A stretch of 64,000 nt of DNA from DASVTR01 sp036382855 (lineage in GTDB: Bacteria; Acidobacteriota; Blastocatellia; Pyrinomonadales; Pyrinomonadaceae): assembly GCA_036382855.1 (NCBI GenBank), contig DASVPO010000012.1, forward strand, positions 307,768-371,767, written 5' to 3'. The position numbers were made by a program, and so were the translations under genes. The notes under the pieces were generated by a model, which ran no database searches, had not been told where the DNA came from, and saw nothing but the letters and a program-made list of their open reading frames with translations. Positions 43,026 to 52,119 of the stretch are shown here, in pieces. Positions within the stretch are counted from its first letter, which is position 1, and every line of letters starts with the position of its first letter.

Positions 43026-46000
43026 TTACGGAATATAGGTTGCGGGCGTCGGCAGGTCATTGCCGGAGCCGAGGTTCGGTTGAATGTGCGTGTTCGTCGA
43101 GCTGAGCAGGATAAACCAGTTGCCGTCTGCGGCGCGGAACACGGCGATGTCAGTCTTGCCGTCGCCATCGTAGTCGCCGGGAACGGGAACGTCGCTCGGA
43201 TGTCCACCCCACTGCTTGACTCTGCCCGAAGAGAGAGCGCAGCTTGCGGTGATGTACCAAGTGCCTTCACCTGGACGGTAGATGGCAACATCGGTCTTGC
43301 CGTCGCCGTCGTAGTCGCCCTGCACGGGTTTGTCGTCCGGCAAGCCCCACTGTTGAATTCGCAGCGAGTTGTTCGTGCCGCTCTGGAGGATATACCAGTT
43401 GCCATCCTCTGGACGCCAGACGGCTATGTCGGCCTTGCCGTCGCGGTCGTAGTCGCCGGGAACGGGCTTGTCGGTCGAGTTGCCCCAGCCGCGCACGAGG
43501 CTTCCGCCGCTGCTCTTGCGGACGTACCAGTTTCCTTCCGAATAACGGAACACGGCAAGGTCTGTCGTGCCGTCGCCGTCGTAGTCGGCAGGAATCGGCT
43601 TGTCGCCGCTGCCGCCCCAGTTCTGGACGGAGGCTGCGCCGGTGCTGCTCAGGATGACGTACCAGTTGCCTTCGTTCTGACGGAAGACTGCTATGTCGGT
43701 CTTCTTGTCGCCGTCGTAGTCGCCGGGCACAGGGATGTCACCGAGGCTTGCGCGACCCCAATCGGGCTGCGTTCTGGAAGCACTGTTGCCGCTATTAACA
43801 ATCGTCCAGTTGCCGCTCTCAGGCTGCCAGACGGAGAGGTCTGTCTTGCCGTCGCCGTCGAAATCGGAAGTGGCGATGCGCAAGGGCAGCGGCAGCGAGC
43901 AGCCGGGGACGGTGCTGGCGGTGATGGCCTGAACGCTGTTGCTGAAGCCGCTCGGAATCGTCTGGCCGTTGATGCTGTAGTTGGTCCGCACCTGATAGCA
44001 GCGCGTTCCGACAGGCACGTTCGAGACGGTGTGCGACGTTCCGTTGACGGTGGTGACGTTAGACCAGTTATCGCTCGTGAGCGAGATGTTGTCTATGTAC
44101 CAGCCGTACTGGGTGAAGAAGTAGTAGTTGGAGATGCCGAGCGCGTAGCGGAAGCGCAGGCGAATGGTCTTGCCGTTGTAGGCGCTCAAGTTGACGGCCT
44201 GCGGCGAGAGCGATTCCTGTGCGAACGCAAGCGTGCCTTCGTCCGGCAACTCACCCATCGAGCGATTGTTGGTGTAGACGGCGACCCAGGTTGCGCCGTT
44301 GTCTTCGGAGACTTCGACTAAGCCCTTATCGTCGTTCTCGTTGAAGTACCACTGCGAGAAGTTGAGCGTGGTCGTGCCTGCTGCGGGCAGCGTAATCGGG
44401 TTTTTGTAGGTCAGCATGGCGGAGGAGGTCTGCGTCTCCTGCTCTGCGCCGTGTGCCCAGAAGGTCTTGCTGTTGTACTGCGGCTTGGCGTTGGCCGGAG
44501 CATTATCCCATGACGGCGGGATAGTGCCATCACCGAGGTCTGTCGAGACGACCCAGTTGGTGAAGCCGTTCTCGGCGTTGTCGGAGAGAAGCGGGCCGCA
44601 GGAAGTTGTGGATTCTTGCAGGATGTCCGGGCCGGTAGCATTGGCCGGACGCGTCCAGTTGAGCGTGTAAGAGCCGTTGGTGTCGGGGTTTTCGTAGTCC
44701 GTGCCCATCGTGAGCGTCGGAGCGGAGAGAGTCGGGCAGTAGTAGACGCGGAAGTTGTCCACGATCCAGCCCGTGCCGCCGCCGCAGCCGTCGAGGCCAA
44801 ACTCAAAACGGACCTTGATGGTCTGTCCGGGCGTGGCGAGGCCCGAAAGGTCAACAATCGAAGTGCCGAAGGAACCCATGCCTGTGCCGACGTTGGAGCC
44901 TGAGAAGGCATCTTCACCGGCCTTCGGGTTGGTGTTCTGGTCGGCGGGCGGCGCGGCACGCAGTTGAACGTTGTACGGGTTGAAGGTAAAGCGCGACGCC
45001 GGAATCGCTGTGAACGCGCCGCCGTTGACGCTGATGTAGAGATTGCCGCCGTCAACAGCCGCTTCCGTTTCGACGAAGTGGTCGAAGCTCATCTTGAGAT
45101 TGCTGCCGCCTTCGGGAACGGTGATGGCAGGGCTGTCCATGGAAAACTTGCCGGAGTAGTCGCCGTTCGGGTCAAGGCAGACGCCGTCGGGCGGGTCAAT
45201 GGCGAAGGCAGCCTTGCCGGCACGGTTTTCAGGAAGCTGCTCTTTGATCGTCCAGTTGAGGTTGGGCCAACCTGCATAGACGCCTGTGCTGGTCTTGGTC
45301 CAGTCGTCAATGTTGCCGTCCTCGAAATCGTCTGTGAAGACGGTGGTGTTGCCGTCGCAGGCAGCCGGAGTGTTCGGGTCGAGCAGCGGCGTGAAGCCAC
45401 ACTGGCTGGCCGGTTGGCTCATCTCGACCGCCGCCATGGCCTTCCCTAATTCCGTGATGTCGGCCTGCGTAATGGTCTGGTTGGAAGGCGTGCGGTTGGT
45501 GTTGCTGGTTGAAAGCTCGTAAAGCTGCGCGCCGAGAAGGTCTGCTGCTGCGGCGCGGAGCGACTGCTCATGGTTAGCGAAGTTGGTGGTCGGCATCTGG
45601 TAGATGGCGGCCGCGCGGAAATAGATGGCGGCGGCTTTGGTCAGGCCGATGCCGTTGATGGTCTGTCCGTTGAAGGTTCCGCCGTCAACGAGCAGGGCGA
45701 AGGCGTGATTGGGCACGCCGGAGTTATTGTGAACGCCACCGTTGTCTGTCGAGCCGCAGGTGTAGTTAGCGGAAGAGACTTTGTCTGCGTTGCCGTAGAC
45801 GGCCGGCTGGTACATATCGCGGAGAATGCCGAGCACGGGCTGGTTCAAGCTCTGCACGTCTTCACCGATGCGCCAGCGCTGGCCGCCGCCGACGACGACT
45901 GGAACACCGTTGCTGTCGTCGTAGATGGCGCGTTCGTTGTTGTTGGAGCCGCCGTTGCCGTCAACGCCGTTCAGCAAGTCAACGGTTTCACCGAAGATGT

Positions 46001-47252
46001 CGGAGTAGGACTCGTTCAAAGCGCCGGACTGATAGGAGTAGATCAGCCCGTGTGTGTACTGCGTGTAGGCGTGGCTCCATTCGTGGGAGACCACGTCGTC
46101 GCCTGTGATGTCTGGACAATAGTTGGTCGTCTGTCCGTCCCAGTAAGCGTTGGGGCAGACTTGGTTGACGAGATAGACGGTACGCATCTTGTGGCCCGCG
46201 TTGTCGTAGGAATCACGACCGAAGGCTGACGCGTAGAGGTTGTAGGTATGGCCCGTGAAATCGTAAAGCTCGTTGAAGACCGGGACTGGACTGGGCAGTC
46301 CGCCCTCTTCGCGCATGACGAAGAGAGAGGGATTGGCCGAGTCGTAGCGCGGCGCGTGCACGACGCGATAGAGAGCGTCGGGCGTCAGAGAGATACGGTT
46401 GAGCAGGCCGCCCGTGTTCGCATTGAGCCACACTTGCTCTTTGGCCTTCTGCCCGCCGTCAACCTCTATGTTGTAGGCGAGCACGTTCTGACCCGCGTAG
46501 CCTTCAAGCAGGCCGGTGCGGTAAACGCTCAGCTCACTCTTGGTGACGCTGAACTGTAGATTGCCGAGCTGCTTGCGAAGGAGGCTAACTGCCATTAGCC
46601 CTGCCTTCTGCGCACTGATGCGCGGCTGCGGATTGACGGCCACGTCCGGCACGAAGTTGCCGTTGACGGCCGTGATGCCCTGTTCGTTCATGTGCACGAT
46701 GACCTGTGCGCCGAAGACCGGGATGCCCTGATAAAACTGTTCGAGGCGGACGTGTGTTGCGCCGAGGTCGTCTTCCGTGACCCGCGCGGCGCGAAGCTCG
46801 CTGGCAGGGCCGGACGCATCCTGCCCAGCGGCGAGAGCCTGCTCTGCGCTGTTCATGCCGACGAGCGCGCCGTGCTGGCTGAGGAACGCGAGAGCGCGTG
46901 CTTCGGGGCTGGCCTTGGCGTCGTCAGTTGCGAGCACGCCGCCCGCTGCTGCGCGTACGAAGCTGTAAGCGCCCGTTTCGCGCGAGGCAAGGGATGTGAC
47001 TTGGCCGCCAGCCTGCACGGCTTGCAGCGCTTGACGCGCGGACGCACGCGATGCCTGCTGTTGCTGCTGCTGGCTCACGTTCTGTTTAGTGTTTGAAACC
47101 TGTGGCGCGAGGGCACGCGCGTTGTTTGAAGAGTTGGAAGCAAAACTGACTACGTTAACGATGAGGGCGACCGCGCTGATGACGGCCACCAGAATAACTC
47201 GCAGGCTCGACCTGAATCGCCAGGAACGATTGGTGTGCGGCTGACGGGGCAT
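43026..47252 (-). CDS. Secreted M4 thermolysin-like metalloprotease with FG-GAP/VCBS repeats
   Basis: 1408 residues with an N-terminal hydrophobic signal (SLRVILVAVISAVALIVNVV). A propeptide (FTP/PepSY-like, about 55-290) contains LEQFYQGIPVFGAQV. The peptidase domain has HEWSH (residues 390-394) and the third zinc ligand Glu414 in ALNESYSDIFGE. Residues about 640-1070 form two beta-sandwich (MAM/jelly-roll-like) domains plus Ig-like strands. From about 1075 to the end there are about seven repeats of the type DYDGDGKTDIAVFR, Ca-binding FG-GAP/VCBS repeats of about 48 residues. It probably digests extracellular proteins. Confidence 0.92.
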   Translation of the reverse strand: MPRQPHTNRSWRFRSSLRVILVAVISAVALIVNVVSFASNSSNNARALAPQVSNTKQNVSQQQQQQASRASARQALQAVQAGGQVTSLASRETGAYSFVRAAAGGVLATDDAKASPEARALAFLSQHGALVGMNSAEQALAAGQDASGPASELRAARVTEDDLGATHVRLEQFYQGIPVFGAQVIVHMNEQGITAVNGNFVPDVAVNPQPRISAQKAGLMAVSLLRKQLGNLQFSVTKSELSVYRTGLLEGYAGQNVLAYNIEVDGGQKAKEQVWLNANTGGLLNRISLTPDALYRVVHAPRYDSANPSLFVMREEGGLPSPVPVFNELYDFTGHTYNLYASAFGRDSYDNAGHKMRTVYLVNQVCPNAYWDGQTTNYCPDITGDDVVSHEWSHAYTQYTHGLIYSYQSGALNESYSDIFGETVDLLNGVDGNGGSNNNERAIYDDSNGVPVVVGGGQRWRIGEDVQSLNQPVLGILRDMYQPAVYGNADKVSSANYTCGSTDNGGVHNNSGVPNHAFALLVDGGTFNGQTINGIGLTKAAAIYFRAAAIYQMPTTNFANHEQSLRAAAADLLGAQLYELSTSNTNRTPSNQTITQADITELGKAMAAVEMSQPASQCGFTPLLDPNTPAACDGNTTVFTDDFEDGNIDDWTKTSTGVYAGWPNLNWTIKEQLPENRAGKAAFAIDPPDGVCLDPNGDYSGKFSMDSPAITVPEGGSNLKMSFDHFVETEAAVDGGNLYISVNGGAFTAIPASRFTFNPYNVQLRAAPPADQNTNPKAGEDAFSGSNVGTGMGSFGTSIVDLSGLATPGQTIKVRFEFGLDGCGGGTGWIVDNFRVYYCPTLSAPTLTMGTDYENPDTNGSYTLNWTRPANATGPDILQESTTSCGPLLSDNAENGFTNWVVSTDLGDGTIPPSWDNAPANAKPQYNSKTFWAHGAEQETQTSSAMLTYKNPITLPAAGTTTLNFSQWYFNENDDKGLVEVSEDNGATWVAVYTNNRSMGELPDEGTLAFAQESLSPQAVNLSAYNGKTIRLRFRYALGISNYYFFTQYGWYIDNISLTSDNWSNVTTVNGTSHTVSNVPVGTRCYQVRTNYSINGQTIPSGFSNSVQAITASTVPGCSLPLPLRIATSDFDGDGKTDLSVWQPESGNWTIVNSGNSASRTQPDWGRASLGDIPVPGDYDGDKKTDIAVFRQNEGNWYVILSSTGAASVQNWGGSGDKPIPADYDGDGTTDLAVFRYSEGNWYVRKSSGGSLVRGWGNSTDKPVPGDYDRDGKADIAVWRPEDGNWYILQSGTNNSLRIQQWGLPDDKPVQGDYDGDGKTDVAIYRPGEGTWYITASCALSSGRVKQWGGHPSDVPVPGDYDGDGKTDIAVFRAADGNWFILLSSTNTHIQPNLGSGNDLPTPATYIP

Positions 47253-47579
47253 CTCGAATTCTCCTCCTAAAAGTGTGTCAAAAAAGATGTAGGTGTCGGT
47301 TGACAGTTACACTTTATGGAAGGGTATTGAGAAATCCTTGAGCGCCGGAAAAATTATTTTCCCGCCGCACGAGCGCAGACTTGAGAAATTCTTGAGGACG
47401 GCCGAATCAGCAGTAAATGCAGCAAAACCGGCGGGAAAGACGACACCCCCCGCGAGAATCACGGCGAAGCTCAACACTCCGACGGCAAAACCGGGTAAAC
47501 GCACGCATCCGAACCACTTACAGCCACGGCGGGCGGACTCTTCCGTGCTAAGTGGCAGCTATCCGACGCCGTGGGCTGG

Positions 47580-47990
47580 CTGTCCCGAGCCACGGGACGG
47601 CCCGCCCGCGCCGTAGGCGTTGACGCCGACGCCACGGGCAAGTCCGCCCGTCACGCGGGCAAGCTTGCCCGTCACGTGGGCGACTCCGCCCGTGGCGTGG
47701 GCAGACTCCGCCCACGGCGTGAGCAAGTCTGCTCACGGCGCGGTCAGACTCGCCCGTGGCGCGGACGGCTGGACGGCGGCGTGGGACAACCGGCTCATGG
47801 CGTGGGCCGCGTCGCCCGTGGCACGGGCCGACTGTTCCGTGGCGTGGTCGGGCTGGCTCGTGGTGTGGGCGGACTTGCTCACGCCACGGGCGAGTCGGCC
47901 CGTGGCGTGGGCAGAGGTGGCCCGTGTCACGGGCGGCGCGTTCCGTGGCGTGGACAGCGCGGTTTGTGGCTTGGTCGAGCCTGACGGCGA
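47580..47990. repeat. 21-22 bp tandem repeat array of short hairpins
   Basis: About 18 tandem units of 21-22 bp with consensus CCCGTGGCGTGGGCNGACTNG. Many units contain the self-complementary pair GCCC...GGGC, so each forms a mini-hairpin (for example GCCCGTCACGCGGGC). Because the period is divisible by three, all frames look like heptapeptide repeats, but none has an RBS. The array lies in the 775-bp gap between the M4 peptidase and the deacetylase-like gene, where no convincing gene is seen. It is not a CRISPR: there are no spacers. Confidence 0.8.
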
Positions 47991-48027
47991 CGCGGGAAGA
48001 TTTGACCTTCAGGCGGGCGAAGGCGGG

Positions 48028-48972
48028 TCAGTCGCTTTCGAGAGCGCGGACGTGTGAGCGCACGGTCTGGCCGAGCGTGTCTAGGTTGTAGCCGCCTTCG
48101 AGGCAGGAGATGATGCGGCCGTTGCAGGCCGTCGCGGCCCACTCGCCCACGGCCCGCGTCATGTTGACGAAATCCTCGTCCTCCAACATGAGTTGGCCGA
48201 GCGGGTCGCTCTCGTGAGCGTCGAAGCCAGCGGAGATGATAACGAGGTCTGGTTTGAACTTTGCGCCGATTTCTTCGAGCGCCGCGTCGAACATCCGTCG
48301 CTGCTCAACGGCGTGCGTGTTCGCACGCACTGGAACGTTCAAGGTGTAGCCGCGCCCACGGCCCAAGCCGTTTTCCCCTCGCGCACCCGTCCCCGGATAC
48401 CAGGGGTACTGATGCATCGAAAAGAAGAAGACGGTCGGGTCGTCATAAAAGATGCCCTGCGTGCCGTTGCCGTGATGCACGTCCCAGTCAACGATGGCGA
48501 CGCGTTCTATCTCCGCGTAACGCGCCTGCGCATAACGCGCGGCAATGCCCACGTTATTGAAAAGACAGAAACCCATCGCGCGCTCCGGCGTCGCGTGATG
48601 GCCGGGCGGTCGCGCCGGAACGAAAGCCTTCCCGGCCTCGCCATTCATCAACGCATCCACAGCCCTGCACGCACCGCCCGCCGCACGCAAGGCCGCATCC
48701 AGCGAACGCATAGAGACGACCGTATCCGAATCAAGGTAGCCCGTGCCTTCGCTGACAACGCGCTCGACGGCCTTGTAGTGCTGCGGCGTATGACACGCCT
48801 GCACGTCGCCGCGCGGCGCACTGATGGCCTCCAATTCCACAAGCCGCCCCCACAACTCCGCGTCCTCCCGCAGTGCCTTCATCACCACCTCGTAGCGCTC
48901 AGGTCTTTCGGGATGATGCTCGCCCGTGTCGTGTTCCCTGAAAACCGGGTGATGGATAATCGCCGTCTTCAT
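48028..48972 (-). CDS. Histone-deacetylase family hydrolase (AcuC/class II-like)
   Basis: 314 residues from the ATG at 48972 (MKTAIIHHP). Zinc-dependent deacetylase of the arginase-deacetylase superfamily. Active-site motifs: RPPGHHATPERAMGFC with the two His, VAIVDWDVHHGNGTQ (zinc Asp and His), and later ISAGFDAHESDPLG with the second Asp. The C-terminus contains CLEGGYNLDTLG (with the active-site Tyr). The substrate is unknown; acetylated polyamines or proteins are candidates. Confidence 0.9.
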   Translation of the reverse strand: MKTAIIHHPVFREHDTGEHHPERPERYEVVMKALREDAELWGRLVELEAISAPRGDVQACHTPQHYKAVERVVSEGTGYLDSDTVVSMRSLDAALRAAGGACRAVDALMNGEAGKAFVPARPPGHHATPERAMGFCLFNNVGIAARYAQARYAEIERVAIVDWDVHHGNGTQGIFYDDPTVFFFSMHQYPWYPGTGARGENGLGRGRGYTLNVPVRANTHAVEQRRMFDAALEEIGAKFKPDLVIISAGFDAHESDPLGQLMLEDEDFVNMTRAVGEWAATACNGRIISCLEGGYNLDTLGQTVRSHVRALESD

Positions 48973-49249
48973 AACGCAGATTATGCGAAAGCCGTCGCAG
49001 AAAGGCAAAGCGACGCGCCTGCGGCTTGCCTCATTTGCATACAACAGGTGGCCGCCACACTGTCCTATCTACTTACCAGAACGCCGCGACGCCGCGAAAA
49101 CCATGCGAAAACAGACGTTTTTGCTGGCAAGGCTCTCCGTCTCCGGCAGTGGAATACCACTTGCTAAAGAGCGTGGCGTGATACTCTTACCCGTTGAGCT
49201 TAAAAACTAACCTCGCGAATTTGTCCGAAACAATCAGGAGATACTTAGT

Positions 49250-49879
49250 ATGTCATACGATGAAGAACAACAAAGAAGAAGCCGCGTAGTCGTGGAAACA
49301 CCCACAGCGCGCCGCGAGGTCGTGCGCACGGAAACCTCCCGCGTCCCAGACAGGCAGGGCATCTCCACGGGAGTCGTGGCCGCGCTCGTCATCGGCGCAA
49401 TCGCCCTGACGACGATTCTCTTCCTCTTTCTGCTGAACAGAAATAACGAGTCGAGCAACACGAACGTCCGCGTGGCGACTACTGCGCCGACGCCCTTGCA
49501 ACAGCAGCAACCGCCCGTCATCGTCCAGCAGCCAGCGCAGCAGCAACCGCCGCAAACGGTCGTCATAGAGCAGCCCGCGCAACAGCAGCCGCCACAGACC
49601 GTCGTCATCGAACAACCTGCGGGAACAACCTCTCCGTCGTCAACAGACGCCAGACCGCGCGGCAACGACGACGCAACCATTCAATCCAGAATTGACAAGA
49701 AGATGGCGGAAGACCCGAAGTTTGCTTCTCTGGGCGTCATCGCTTCTGTGGCCGACGGGAAAGTCACGCTCACAGGCAGCGTTGACACGGCCGACCTGAA
49801 ACGGCAGGTCGAGTCAATGGTCAAGAGAATCGAAGGCGTGCGCAGCGTCGAGAATCAGATCACCATCCTCGGCGGCTAA
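49250..49879 (+). CDS. Membrane-anchored BON domain protein with Gln/Pro repeats
   Basis: 209 residues. A short cytoplasmic charged tail (MSYDEEQQRRSRVVVE...) is followed by one transmembrane helix (VVAALVIGAIALTTILFLFLL). The region 85-128 contains a 13-residue tandem repeat with AQQQPPQTVVIEQP, a proline/glutamine-rich linker. The C-terminal BON domain (residues about 140-209, DATIQSRIDKKMAEDPKF ... VTLTGSVDTADLKRQVES) binds phospholipid or other ligands. It may link the inner membrane to another layer. Confidence 0.8.
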   Translation: MSYDEEQQRRSRVVVETPTARREVVRTETSRVPDRQGISTGVVAALVIGAIALTTILFLFLLNRNNESSNTNVRVATTAPTPLQQQQPPVIVQQPAQQQPPQTVVIEQPAQQQPPQTVVIEQPAGTTSPSSTDARPRGNDDATIQSRIDKKMAEDPKFASLGVIASVADGKVTLTGSVDTADLKRQVESMVKRIEGVRSVENQITILGG

Positions 49880-49931
49880 GAGCCCGGGCGAATCTTTCAA
49901 GCTCGCACCCGGCACGAACCATCTCAACCTC

Positions 49932-49971
49932 AGAATGCGCCGCGCGTTTGCATGGACGCGCGGCTCATTCT
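49932..49971 (+). terminator. Hairpin after the BON gene
   Basis: AGAATGCGCCGCGCGT pairs with ACGCGCGGCTCATTCT (16-bp stem with one mismatch, 8-nt loop). It lacks a T run, so it may be a transcript-stabilising element rather than a Rho-independent terminator. Confidence 0.5.
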
Positions 49972-50156
49972 GCTCTCGACAACTCGCTCACATCCACACG
50001 ACAATCAAACATCAGGATGCCTGCCGTCGCAGCCGCGTAAGCTGCGCGGACGTGATGCGTGCTGCTCGTACAGAAAGAGAGTGCGACGACTGCGCGCGCT
50101 AATCACATGTCAGAGACAGCGCCCTGATCGTCGAAGGCTTGTGCTGCGAAGACGGC

Positions 50157-50399
50157 TCAGCGTCGTTTCCCTTTTGTGCTGCCGCCCCTCTTTTTGCTTT
50201 TAGCGACAGACGCTTTTGTGCCGCCCCTCGTGCGCGCGATGCTCATCAATACTCTGCCCGCGCCATCATATTGAAATACCATGTAATCGCCGGGCCGTCC
50301 GCCCAGTTCTCTGATCAGCGGCGATGGAACCTTGCCGCGAAAGATGCCTGCATCGTCCGTCACCTTCGCTCTATATTCAGCCGGTTCTCTCTTTGACAT
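50157..50399 (-). CDS. AbrB-like small basic protein
   Basis: 80 residues. The centre (GIFRGKVPSPLIRELGGRPGDYMVFQYD) has the swapped-hairpin pattern of the AbrB/MazE DNA-binding fold. The C-terminus is Lys/Arg/Gly-rich (KSKKRGGSTKGKRR). It may be an antitoxin or a small nucleoid-type regulator, but no toxin partner is seen beside it. It lies at the downstream end of a cluster of five minus-strand small genes. Confidence 0.55.
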   Translation of the reverse strand: MSKREPAEYRAKVTDDAGIFRGKVPSPLIRELGGRPGDYMVFQYDGAGRVLMSIARTRGGTKASVAKSKKRGGSTKGKRR

Positions 50400-50498
50400 G
50401 CTGTTGCCTCCTACAGTGAGTTAATCCGTTGGAGTTGCTTAAAGCGCGTGCGAGGTGATGCGCGCGGTAGTTTCTTCAGTAAGCCCGCTTGTCGTGTC

Positions 50499-50738
50499 CT
50501 AATAGCCTTCGGTGTGCTGGCGCAGCCATTCGTCCAGTTCCTGCTCGGTCGGCTCGTGCCCTAATTCCTTGCGCAGGCGTTGGCGCAAGTAGTCTCTTTC
50601 GGAGCGCGCGGCGTCTTCCAGTCCGCTCTCGTCTTCTTCGGATGTCGGGTTCTCTCCGGCAGTTAGAATATATGCATCCTGACCGAAGCTGTAAATGTTT
50701 GCGGTGAAGAATGTCTCATGTTGGCGTTGTAGCATCAT
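50499..50738 (-). CDS. Hypothetical small acidic protein
   Basis: 79 residues, acidic (for example NPTSEEDESGLEDAA) with a helical C-terminus rich in Arg and Glu (RDYLRQRLRKELGHEPTEQELDEWL). No family recognised. It lies 99 bp from the AbrB-like gene on the same strand. Confidence 0.45.
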   Translation of the reverse strand: MMLQRQHETFFTANIYSFGQDAYILTAGENPTSEEDESGLEDAARSERDYLRQRLRKELGHEPTEQELDEWLRQHTEGY

Positions 50739-50780
50739 TAATCTGAACTCACGTTTAAAGTTTGCCGGTTTGCGTCTTAC

Positions 50781-51239
50781 TTAAACGGCGTCGCCCTCAC
50801 AGATGACGATTGTCGTCACACGCAGGGCGTCGTCGTCTTCAAGCGAGGTTTCAATCGCAAGGCTTGCATCTTCGCCGCGCAGCACTACGCGGCGTTGCTC
50901 ACCTTGAGAGTAGCAGGCGATCTCCGTAATCAAACACTCGACGGGCGCTGGCGTCAACTGTCGCAGGTTCGGTTGCTCACGCCCGTCGTGCAGGAGCGTT
51001 ATCTCCTCCAGCAGCGCGGCGCGCGTTGCGGCCTCAAGCGCCAACTCGTTAACCGCTACGGACTGTGGCAGGAGCGCCATCTCCGTGTCAACGTAAATCG
51101 TCCAGATGAACCCTATGTCCAAGAGCAGATGCGCTGCTTCATCCATGATGAAATAGCCCAGCACGGTTGTCCCTAGAACATGCGCGATAACATGATCCTG
51201 ATGCGTGTTGGTTTCGAGCGGAGACCAGAGGGTCGTCAT
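50781..51239 (-). CDS. Hypothetical protein
   Basis: 152 residues, no signal peptide. Beginning MTTLWSPLETNTHQDHVIAH, a segment of alternating strands and helices including VLGYFIMDEAAHLLLDIGFIW, then a beta-rich C-terminal half. No family recognised. It lies between the PilZ gene and the small acidic protein on the same strand. Confidence 0.45.
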   Translation of the reverse strand: MTTLWSPLETNTHQDHVIAHVLGTTVLGYFIMDEAAHLLLDIGFIWTIYVDTEMALLPQSVAVNELALEAATRAALLEEITLLHDGREQPNLRQLTPAPVECLITEIACYSQGEQRRVVLRGEDASLAIETSLEDDDALRVTTIVICEGDAV

Positions 51240-51285
51240 CGCATCTCCTCACTCGCGAGCGAACATGGACGAGCGTGCGGGCTTT

Positions 51286-51594
51286 TCATGCGACCGTGTT
51301 GAGCACACGCGCCAGCACGTTTCGCTCCATCATCGTCAGATTAGCAAAGCTCACACCGAAACCAAGCGTCGGCTGATGATAGACAACCGTCCCGCGCAGC
51401 GGCATCCAGAAGCCGGTCGGCAGTTGTATCTCAAAATGAATCTCTTCGCCTGTGCTCACCTGTGCGAGAGATTCTATATAACAACCTCCGATGCTGAGGT
51501 CGCTAATCCGCGCAGCATACTTGCCCGACAAGCTTTCCCAACGCACTTCGAGCGGCAAGGAAAAACGCTGTTCCTTTCGACGCTCACCCTCCAT
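51286..51594 (-). CDS. PilZ domain protein
   Basis: 102 residues forming a single PilZ domain. The two cyclic-di-GMP-binding signatures are present: RRKEQRF (RxxxR) at the N-terminus and DLSIGGCYIE (the [D/N]xSxxG motif) about 27 residues later. Stand-alone PilZ proteins act as c-di-GMP receptors in motility, adhesion or secretion. No GGDEF or EAL protein is in the window; an HD-GYP-like one is at 32169. Confidence 0.9.
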   Translation of the reverse strand: MEGERRKEQRFSLPLEVRWESLSGKYAARISDLSIGGCYIESLAQVSTGEEIHFEIQLPTGFWMPLRGTVVYHQPTLGFGVSFANLTMMERNVLARVLNTVA

Positions 51595-51651
51595 TGCTGT
51601 TTCCCGGTTAAACGCAAAGTCAAACGCACAAACGAGGAACAGGGAAGCTGC

Positions 51652-52119
51652 TCAAAAGACAAAACACATATCGTACATATCGCCGGGCAAATCAATGTAA
51701 AGCTGGTGCTCGTCGGCCTCAATCTTGATGATGTCCTGACAGACGAGCACGAAGAATCGTTTGCAGCCGCGCAGTGCAGAGCCTTCGTCAAACATCAACG
51801 TCAGAGACTTGCGCGTAGTTTCGTAAGTCCCGGACAGAGTTTCAGGAACGACGATGGTCACGCCTTCGCCGGTCGCGAGTTTCTGTTCCGCGCCTTCATT
51901 GTAAAACTCTCCCTGCTTCTTATCGCTCGGCGTGAAACTGACCGCCCCGCGCGCACGCAGCTTCTCCACCTCTACCTCTTCGAGCGTCAGCCCGAAAGCC
52001 AGAAACAACTCGGCCAGTTCGATTGTAAACTCGCCAGCCTTATGCGCGTCCGCAACCCTTTTTATCAAATCCAGCACAGGCCCCTTCAACTCAGGACGCT
52101 CAATGCATTCAACCGGCAT
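51652..52119 (-). CDS. Hypothetical protein
   Basis: 155 residues, mixed alpha/beta, no signal peptide. ATG at 52119. Contains acidic and aromatic C-terminus (LYIDLPGDMYDMCFVF). Function not known. It is upstream of the PilZ gene (57 bp) on the same strand. Confidence 0.45.
   Translation of the reverse strand: MPVECIERPELKGPVLDLIKRVADAHKAGEFTIELAELFLAFGLTLEEVEVEKLRARGAVSFTPSDKKQGEFYNEGAEQKLATGEGVTIVVPETLSGTYETTRKSLTLMFDEGSALRGCKRFFVLVCQDIIKIEADEHQLYIDLPGDMYDMCFVF

Noticed and set aside
43080..44321. 413-codon plus-strand open frame
   Set aside because: It is antisense to the FG-GAP repeats of the M4 peptidase and reflects their repeated GC-rich codons.
47571..47984. Plus-strand 137-codon open frame with heptapeptide repeats (and similar frames in other phases and strand)
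   Set aside because: It results from the 21-bp tandem repeat, which has no in-frame period-breaking stops; there is a GTG start only and no RBS.
47580..47990. CRISPR array
   Set aside because: Repeats are contiguous with no unique spacers of constant length, and no cas gene is near.
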